The notes under the pieces: model-generated
Databases searched by the model: none
Told to the model about the DNA's origin: nothing
Seen by the model: only the letters and a program-made list of their open reading frames with translations
NCBI GenBank assembly: GCA_963989385.1
Contig: OZ022502.1
Location: 7,594,501-7,658,500 of the forward strand
DNA from: Ctena decussata
Lineage: Eukaryota > Mollusca > Bivalvia > Lucinida > Lucinidae
DNA length: 64,000 nucleotides
Direction: 5' to 3'
Program-made: the position numbers and the translations under genes
Part shown: positions 1-8,800 of the stretch, piece after piece
Numbering within the stretch: position 1 is the first letter of the stretch
Layout: each line of letters opens with the position of its first letter

Positions 1-52
1 TCCCCTTCGTAAAATTGGCAGAAAAACAGAGGTATACCCATACACTTGAGAG
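1..52 (-). repeat. Terminal fragment of MITE family D
   Basis: The end motif (GGCAGAAAAACAG followed by GGTATACCCATAC) matches the right end of the family D copy at 42350-42640. The rest of the copy lies outside the window. Family D copies carry blocks like GGAAGCAACTCTGCC at one end and TGGCAGAAAA at the other. Confidence 0.45.
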
Positions 53-101
53 AAGTTTTTCCATGTCATAGAGAATGTTTTATGAAACTAATGACAAGCA
101 A

Positions 102-152
102 TGCAGACCCTAATCAGTCTGCTACTTAGGAGCAGACTAATCAGGGGCTGCT
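102..152. repeat. Short hairpin, family I
   Basis: The arms CAGACCCTAATCAGTCTGCT and AGCAGACTAATCAGGGGCTG form an inverted repeat. Similar hairpins recur at 30928-31000, 35101-35165, 44070-44140, 56125-56210 and 63893-63957, usually next to a block like GCACTGTTTGC, so this is a dispersed small MITE type. Confidence 0.5.
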
Positions 153-372
153 TTGTGTACTCAGGCATTTTTGTCAAATATTTAGGATGAATATTGTATG
201 CACTGGCAAAGAAGCTAGTCACCCTTGTCTATAATAAAAATGGCAAAATGTGAAGAAACCAAAGTATCTTATCACACCAAGAGATACAGCTGAAGACTAG
301 GTATAATATGCACCCCTGGTTAACTATGTAAATACAAGGGCTGTTAAGAAAGGAAAAAGAGCTGTTACAAAC

Positions 373-441
373 CGAAAAAGAGTCACAGTTACCAAACAAC
401 CTGATGACCAGGTCGTTTGGTAACTATGACTCTTTTTCTTT
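373..441. repeat. Inverted repeat with about 30-bp arms
   Basis: The left arm contains AAAAAGAGTCACAGTTACCA and CAAACAACCTG. The right arm is its near-perfect reverse complement, ending in GACTCTTTTTC. The loop is only a few bases. I saw no other copy in the window. The surrounding 150-690 stretch shows no gene. Confidence 0.6.
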
Positions 442-692
442 CCATTACAGCTTTTTTTTTTCATAACATCCTTTATAATATAGTTAAGCACAGCAGGTGT
501 GATATGTAGGAATAATAACATTGTTTGTCTGCCTGTACCAGATAATCAACAGACTTTAGAGGGTGGATTATCTCCCATCCATGGTATAACTGTTTTACAC
601 CACCCTCATCAGTCTAGACTTGCACATTATGAAATATTTTATGCTAAAGTTTACATTTTCTGGCAAGTGTGGTATATATTCATACAAACATA

Positions 693-873
693 TACAGTAG
701 AACTTCAATGGCTAGAACCCTGATGGCTCGTTCACCCTGCCTGGCTAGAACTCTTTTCTTGGTCCCTTGAGGTTACTTTATATGGAAACTAACCCTGGAT
801 GCCTTGAACTACCCTTAGCTGGAATTAATTTTTGTGATCCCAGGCCTGTTCAAGCCAATGAAGTTCTACTGTA
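693..873. mobile_element. pogo/Tigger-like MITE, 181 bp
   Basis: The termini CAGTAGAACTTCAATGGCT and AGCCAATGAAGTTCTACTG are inverted repeats with one mismatch. Both are flanked by TA, the target duplication of the Tc1/mariner/pogo group. There is no internal ORF. Ends beginning CAGTAGAAC are typical of pogo/Tigger-type MITEs. The family name is established knowledge and the assignment is by eye. Confidence 0.7.
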
Positions 874-1815
874 GGCTGAGAGCTAGCAGAATAAACATTT
901 TATCACTCTATGGCAAAGTTTAAACTCAAAGGAATCAGGATATAAAGTAATGTGCTTAAGTACCAAGACACCCTAAGGTATTATATTTTCCACTTGGTTC
1001 ATCATGTACCCTTGGCCGATGACCTATTAGTAAATGAATTTGACACTGCACCATTTCATTGGATGTGAGCAACTTCTATCGCACCCAATCAAATTTTGCC
1101 TAACAAAATTTTTTGGCATAACAGGGGCTCTTGTGGAAATCAATTCATCAGGGTTTTTTAACAATAATGCAAAGTTGTGGGACAACTGTGTTTTGCAAGG
1201 GATCTTCTGATTGGCCTGACAGCATAGCTAGCCTGATCTCAGAGGCATTTGTCCCTATGGCTTGCACTACAGAAAACTTCAAGCACTAATGTCCATGTAT
1301 TGGCAACATATTTATATACAAAAGCTTTAAGATAAAATTCTATATCAATGACCCTGACTTCAGGGTCACCCAGTGGGGTGAGGGTAGTATTTTGTGAAAA
1401 CTCAAGCCAGCATTTAACATCAGATTAAATATAAACTAAATCCATCCCAAGCACTATAGAACAGTATGCTATCAGAATAGTTTAACAAAACCCCCAATTT
1501 TTAAGACTATGACCTTGACCTCAAGGTCATTGAGTGGGCTGGGGTGGTACTCTGTAAAACTTTGGACCAACATCTAACAAAAGTGCAAATATCTAAAGAA
1601 TCCATACATATGAAAAGGAACTATGCTTAACTGTAAAACTTTAAAGGTAGTGTGACCTAATTTTTGACCCAATGCCCAACCCAGGGTCAGGGTATGTAAT
1701 GTAATGTGTTATGAATATGGTGTTTGATTGGTGTAAATATTTTCTTTTACCATGATTTGGCAGTTTTTAGATGTTTACTTGGTTTGAAATAAACAAGTTG
1801 TTTACATTGTACTTT

Positions 1816-1972
1816 AGAACATTCTGGAAAATTAGGGAATCTTTAGAATGTTCCTGAAACAGAAAGAATTGTCTAGAAAGTTCTAGAATTTGCTCCCCAT
1901 TGTCAAAAGAATGTTGTGGAAGCTTCAGGAAATTTAGGGAACTTTCATGATATTTCAAGAATGTTTTAGAAT
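1816..1972. promoter_or_regulatory. Array of heat shock elements (HSF-binding pentamers)
   Basis: The heat-shock factor consensus is inverted nGAAn pentamers. Three perfect three-pentamer sites occur: 1816-1830 (AGAACATTCTGGAAA), 1845-1859 (AGAATGTTCCTGAAA) and 1875-1889 (AGAAAGTTCTAGAAT). Two longer runs follow: 1909-1933 (five pentamers, one imperfect) and 1938-1972 (seven pentamers, two imperfect). All lie 125-280 bp upstream of the LTR TATA box. Binding is inferred from the sequence. Confidence 0.75.
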
Positions 1973-2095
1973 GACTAATTTTAGTAATGTAGAAAATAAT
2001 AGAACATTAAGAATCTTCTGGTATAAAATTATGTCAGAATTGAGAACTGTCTAGTAAAATCTATCTCTGGTTAATTCCTGAATGTTCCTAGATAA

Positions 2096-2103
2096 TATAT
2101 AAA
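2096..2103 (+). promoter_or_regulatory. TATA box of the solo LTR
   Basis: TATATAAA followed by GAGCACAG lies just downstream of the HSE array. Transcription would start near 2125-2130. A possible donor-like AAG/GTATCG occurs near 2313. No ORF follows. Confidence 0.6.
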
Positions 2104-2836
2104 GAGCACAGATTTTCATTTAATCATCTTTGTAAACTTTCACCAGTCTTTAGTTAAATACGTTTATACTGGAATTTAAATATATTGGATTACTCCTGGA
2201 TTTATTCTTCAATTTGGAGATATTCATGTGCTCATACAGACTTTATCTTCTGGGATCAGAAACTGTTTAAGGACTTGTGTTTTAAATTCTGAGGGACATT
2301 CAGGCTAAAATAAGGTATCGTAAATTACATATTTTCTTAATTAATTAATGACTGTTTTATTTTGATGTACATGTAAATAAATTTTGTTAAGTTTTAAACA
2401 GGCTTGTTGCTGGTTTACTTCCATCTTTCTTGTTACCACTGTCAAGTCGTAACAAATGAAAGGTATTGATATGATATAATAATGTCCCAAATATGGAAAG
2501 GTTCTTGCCAGTGGTTGCTGAGACGTTAATGTTTGAAATACTTTGTTGTAAAACTTTCAAGCCAGTGTGACCATAGCTTGACTCCTACAGCTGTCCTGGG
2601 GTCTGAATCTGGGGTATAGTGTTATGTAATAGAAAGTTATGCTATGATATGATTATGTTTCAAATATGGAAGGATTCTGGCCAGTGGTTGCTGAGATTTG
2701 AAAGTGTAAAAAACTTTGATATCAAACTTTAAAGTGTGACACCAACGCCGTCTCAAACCCCGACGTCAGGGTGGCAACAACAGCTCCCTGTACTTTCATA
2801 CAGGGGAGCTAATAACGTGTCAAAGGGAAAACTCAC

Positions 2837-5800
2837 TGCAGCCAAGATGCAGCACTACTGGAAATCTGATTTGCAAATAGGCCATCAGTCAAGGCTATGT
2901 AAGGAACAAAGTGGACTTAGTACCCTTGGCTTGCAAAGATGAGAACACCAAACATTTAGGCACATTACAGTAGGTCAAGAGCAGGATAAATACATTATCA
3001 CACAGCATATAATTTGAGGGTAGGATATGTTAACACACAGAGAATGAAGCAATTTATAAGTACAAGTACCACAAAAGAAATAGGTTGGGAAGAGAATAAT
3101 AATTGTCACACAAGGATATATATCACTATATCACTTACTCTCAATACTTTCTGATACTAAATCAGACTCCTCTGAAAGTTAATATATAAGCTGTCAAGCT
3201 AAAACAGCCATGCAAATTATCGTCATGCAACTAGATACAGTATATGTCACACTATTTTCGCAAAAAATAAAACATTTGCATAATATAACCTGCTGTCATG
3301 CTTCAAAATTTTAGAAATTTTGCAAAAGCAAAGCAACAAGGCCCCAAGGTTATAAAACTTTTTTCATGCTCAACTCAGCTGAGCATGGACTTTTACCTGC
3401 TAATAAATAGCAAATAACTGGTAAGTACAGTTGCTTTCTTGCTCAGTTCAGCTGAGTATAAGATTTTCTCTGCTTATGATTATGAAAATGCCATCATTAG
3501 TTGGCATTTCATATTTATCAGCAGAGAAAATTTCATTCTCAGCTGAGTTGAGCTCGAAAAAGTTATATAACCTCCGGGCAAGTTATACATTCCACCTAAA
3601 GCAAAGAAGTCCTAGGGTATGTGATCAACAAAGACTCAGACCAGCCTGTGCTTCTGCATTGCAATATCTTGGGATCCTGGGTAAACTGCAAAAACTCTGA
3701 AAAGTCTGCGCAGATACTCAGGCTGATCTCAGTCTTTGCTATTCTGGCATGCATTAAGGCACTGTTTGTTGTGACTGGGTTCATATAATAAATTACACTG
3801 AAACATGAAGCATTAATAGCCATGCAAAAATAAAATAAGAAATTAAGCTGTTGAGATAAAAAAACATGCAAATTAATGTTTTTATAACTGAGCTATGCTG
3901 TGAAGAAACCTGTCTCAAAGAGCATGCAGTTTACTTTTAAAAATCTGCAAGATTCAATGACTTTTCTGGGTTAGAGCTCAAGCTCAAGTCACACTGTGTA
4001 TGTATGCACATTGGTTTTGGCATCAAAAACTTGCATGTCCGAACACAGAATACTACCATGAATAGGCATGCATGTCTGAAGGATTTCTCACAAAAAGTTC
4101 AGTTTTAGACCTATTGCTACTGTAAAACACTTACATTTGGCAGTTGCTGAAATTTGGCAATATTGGCAATATTTAGGCAAAGAGCTTTAAAAGATAAGTC
4201 TGCCAATATTTGATTTTTCAATTATACATTTGCATATACACAGCATAACAGAGGTTCAGATAAAAAGGAGTACCTGATGAATATTTGAGATACTTACCAC
4301 ACCATTTAATTACACTATACACTGTGGCATCCCATAAGAATTGCCTCAATGAGGCAATTCTAATGGCTGCCACAATGTATAGTTTAATAGAAAAGTAAGA
4401 AATTCGGCAAAATTGTTATAAATTATACCGAACTTTCTTTATTACAACAGGCCTTGGTGAATCATGAACACCAATATTTATTCAACTGCGGAATTCTGAT
4501 ACCACACATACTTGTGCTTTACGGTACATATTCACACATTTTTATTTCTGGCATCAATCCTTCTCAACTGGAGTAAATGCTTGCTGCTTTAAGAGCAGTC
4601 TCCATTTTGGAAAGGCTACATCCTCCAGGGAAGCAAACAGGAAGTCATAAATGAGCAGGGACACGACAAAACCAACAAAGTGGTTGTGCGCCCAGTGCAG
4701 ACACAGATCAGTCTGGGCATCCGCCCAGTCTGATCAGAGTCTTTGCTGTCCCCATGGAGGTAGCTTAGACCCTTAAATACCCTTTAAGCGCTTAGTGAAG
4801 ATTCTGGTCAGACTGGGCGGATGCCCAGGCTGATCTGAGTCTGCGCTGGGCGCACAACCACATTGTTGTTTTTCTCGTGTCGCGGCTCAAATTTTGTTTT
4901 CCTAACATAAGGGCATAGCTATACACCTTAAGTGAATACCAATAAAACTAGGAAGTAAACATGCAATATGGTACATTTTTATTCATAATTTATTCCACAA
5001 CAGTAATAGATATAGACTATGGAAACTGCATGAAAAACTGGTTTAGAGTTAAGTCTCTTATTATATATCCTACATTCTTTTGATTCTTTGTAATATTAGA
5101 ATAATAAGAAAAAAAAGAGAGAGAAAATAGAATGAAATTATTTAACATTCTATTTGTTATAAAAATGAATCAACTTTCATAAAGAAATAATACCTACCTC
5201 CAGTTCTTGGGGTTGCACCAAATCCCTGTGAAGTCCTCATAGGGTCTGCTGGAGGTCGGGGTAGCCCACCAGCAAAGGGATCTCTAGTTCTCATCCTGTG
5301 AGTTGCCATCCCTCCTGTGATCTCATCCAACAGTTTGCTTTCATCATCTAAGAATTATTTATGGTAATGGATGAATCTCCTTGTTTTTTTGCCATTTTAG
5401 CAAAGGGAAACAACTTTTGTGTCTTCCCGTTTGCTTCCACGGTCAACAAATCCCTTCCAGATTAAGGGCTATAACTTCTTCCCTTAAACAAATACTCATA
5501 CTAGTACAGGAGACAAAGTCTTGTTGGCAAGCATTACCTCCCCTGGATGTGTCATATCCCTGATAATTACCTCCCCTGGATAGGCCCCCATTCACCTTTA
5601 GATAAGAATCACATCTGCTGGATACATCACCTTCCATCTTCAAGTAAGAATTACCTCCCCTGGATGTAGTTGAATGGAGACACATCTAGAAGAGGTAACA
5701 TATCCAGAGGAGTTGACAAATCCAGGACAAGTACTATCAGGTGAATGGGGACACATCCACATCCAGGAAAGGTGATTCTTACCTGAAAGGGGGTGGTCGG

Positions 5801-8800
5801 GTGGTGCGATGGTGCTGTATATAACTTCCAGTGCCGGGGCGTCCTACTAATCTGGAACATTGTAGGGCAAGGGCCTACTGTGCTTGCAGTAGGTGCGGGT
5901 GTGGGGTTGTTTGGACATTTTTTCTCTCGTCTGTCATTTCTCCCTCTCTGGGAGACGGCCCGATATAGACTGAAATACTGTCTCAAAGGGCCGTTAAACC
6001 CAAAACAATCAATCAATCAGTCAATCTTACCTGAAGGTAAACGGGGGCAAATCCAGGGGAGGTAATTCTTATCAACAAGAGAAATCACTTAGACATCGAA
6101 GTATTTACATCCCTTCTACAAGGGTAATGCCAGTAGCTCAGGGGGTAGAGGGCTGATCTGCTGACCCAGCAGTCACCATTTCGGGTTTGATTCCCACTGG
6201 AGGCAGCAAGCCTTTCAACCATAAAATTTTATGGAATCCATAGCTCACAGCCTTTCATTGTTAGTTTCCACCTCATTGTCCTGATATGACTGAAAATCTA
6301 ATGAAAATATTGTAAATTCCCAAGTCATCCATTCATTTAACCAGAGTGGTTATTCTTTAGATGGATCAGTTTGACCTGGGTCTGCACTGCTTGCTGAGAC
6401 ATTTAGAATTTTCACACTAGGGTCGAGTTGATTAAGATTGGACAGCGGGTAAATTCAGACATACCATTGCACAGAGTGAAAATCCAGATGAGACGGCTCA
6501 TAATGAGCCATCTCATCAGGATTTCACTGTTTGCCCAGTTAATTTTGTTTTAATTCCGAACAACTGGCATATAAAGGAAACAATGTCGCTGTCAGAATTT
6601 ACCTGCTTCCGAATTTACCTGACTTGACCCTAGTCAAGAGGTGATATAGTGAAGACAAGTGTTTGAAAACACTAGTACTGTAAACTTGCTTTCATACCTG
6701 AGTAAGCTGGTGTCCTAAATGGAACTGTTCTTTGTCTGGAAATAATAAATGGAATGATACATTATTAGAGTAAAGGATAGTAATTATCTCTCCATATAAA
6801 CATGTTTTGGTCCCTCATATAAGGCAGTTCAATTACATTGTTTAGTCGATAATTTACTGATAAACTGATTGTTTTTACTCTTTGCCTTTTTTGTCGATGA
6901 TTATAAGGCAATGAAATAAAAACACACTTAAAGATTAACAACAATTATTAAGCGAACCAGTATATCCCTTCTTATCTAACATAATACCTCTTTTTTTGAA
7001 AATCTGTTTAAATCTAACCCTGTTTTAAGGATTCTCTGACTGGCCAGATGAAGCATATTTACACTTTGCTCACTACATGTATTAAATTACATATAAGTTA
7101 ACCATACAACCTTAAACCTAGCCACGATCGTAACTCTTCTAGGCCTACAGCTGTGAAAGTGACAATACTAAAACAAGAATTCCGCGGAATGCGGTGTCTC
7201 GCCTGCTGGCGCTTTGTCACAAAACAGAGCTAAATCAGCAAAGATGTATGAATGAACCAAGTTTCATGGCTCTAGCCCTTACAGTTTCTGAGAAACAGAC
7301 TAAACGCGTAAACTTGCCAAAAAATTGCAAAGTCAGCCAACCGTAAAATGTTGATAAAGACTCAATATCAATGATGACTTTGAGTTCTTCTCTTCCAGAT
7401 GAATGCATGGCCCAAGTTTCATGGCTCTAGCCCTTATAGTTTCTGAGTAACAGACCTTAACGCAAGAACTTGACAAAAAATTGCGAAGTCAGTCAACCGT
7501 AAAATGTATGTCAAGACTTAAAACAGATGATGGCTTTGAAAGTTACTCTTTCAGATGTATGCATGGCCCAAGTTTCATGGCTCTAGCCCTTATAGTTTCT
7601 GAGAAAATGACCTAAACGCAAAAACTCGACAAAAAAGTGCGAAGTCAGTCAACCGTAAAATCTAGGTCAAGACACAACACTGATGATGGCTTTCAGCTGT
7701 ACTCTTCCAGATGTATGCATGACCCAAGTTTCACAGTTCTAACCCTTATAGTTTCTGAGAAAATGACCTAAACGCAAAAACTCGACAAAAAATTGCGAGG
7801 TCAGTCAACCGTAAAATCTAGGTCAAGACTCAACATTGATGATGGCTTTCAGCTGTACTCTTCCAGATGTATGCATGACCCAAGTTTCATGGCTCTAGCA
7901 CTTGTAGTTTCTGAGAAAATGACCTAAACGCAAAAACTCGACAAAAAATTGCGAAGTCAGTCAACCGTAAAATCTAGGTCAAGACTCAACACTGATGATG
8001 GCTTTCAGATGTACTCTTCCAGATGTATGCATGACCCAAGTGTCATGGCTCTAGCCCTTATAGTTTCTGAGAAAATGACCTAAACGCAAAAACTCGACAA
8101 AAGTTTACGCCGCCGCCGCCGCCGCCGACGACGCCGCCGACGACACCGGAAAAGCAATACATATGTCTCGCCTCTGCTTCGCAGGCGAGACAAAAAGCAT
8201 TAATATACCATAATAATCCTAATAGCTGACCCTGCTCTAATAAATGTCCCCCTCCCATTTTTCCAAAAATAATGTTACATTAACTTGCATGAATTCTGTT
8301 TGCTTCTCTGCATGAGGTAGCTCTTTGAACTGAGGTCTACTTTTAAAGGCAAGAATTTTTGCTACAGGAACAAATTCTTTCTTTTCATGTTGAAGAGCAA
8401 TTAAATTCTTTCCTTTCAGAGTTGACCCCTATTGAGAAGGGAGGCAAAAACAATTAATAGAGTTGCCTCCACTAAAAGTATACACATTCACCTTCATACT
8501 GTTTATTAAATGTATTTTGGCAGTGGCTGACTTACTACCCTAGCCCTAAATAAAACCCCTTTCATAAAACGCAATGCTCCCACGGTATTTAATAGGATTA
8601 ACATAGGATTAATATGCTAGATTTGCTTCCTCTGGAAGTATACTCATTCATCTCAATTCATGATATTAAGAATTCTACAATTATTTGCGCACATTCTTGA
8701 AAAACATAAAAATTATCATGGCACCTCATTAAACTCCACTACCCGAGGATTATTTTCAAAACCCAGCCTTATCTGGGTCCCTTGTAGTGTACCGATTTTG

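Larger units (their letters stand above)
1707..2454 (+). mobile_element. Solo LTR of an LTR retrotransposon
   Basis: The 748-bp block begins TGTTATGAATATGG and ends CAAGTCGTAACA, the usual TG...CA ends with a 5-bp inverted terminus TGTTA/TAACA. It is flanked on both sides by AATG (1703-1706 and 2455-2458), which fits a 4-bp target duplication. Inside, in plus-strand order, are a U3-like region with heat-shock-element pentamers, a TATA box at 2096-2103 and an AATAAA near 2376. No internal retroviral sequence follows, so this is a solo LTR left by recombination. I cannot assign Gypsy, BEL or Copia without a pol gene. Confidence 0.72.
1330..2740. repeat. Degenerate tandem repeat split by a solo LTR
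   Basis: Related blocks recur at about 1345-1400, 1510-1570, 1630-1700, 2455-2640 and 2640-2740. They share phrases such as GACCTCAAGGTCA, AAAACTTT, GCCAGTGGTTGCTGAGA and TATGTAAT. The unit is roughly 170-190 bp and poorly conserved. The LTR at 1707-2454 interrupts one unit, so the array predates it. It sits in an intron or the 3' part of the minus-strand gene. Confidence 0.5.

Noticed and set aside
7170..8200. CRISPR-like array because of the regular repeat
   Set aside because: The whole 156-bp unit repeats, with no variable spacers, and the genome is eukaryotic.
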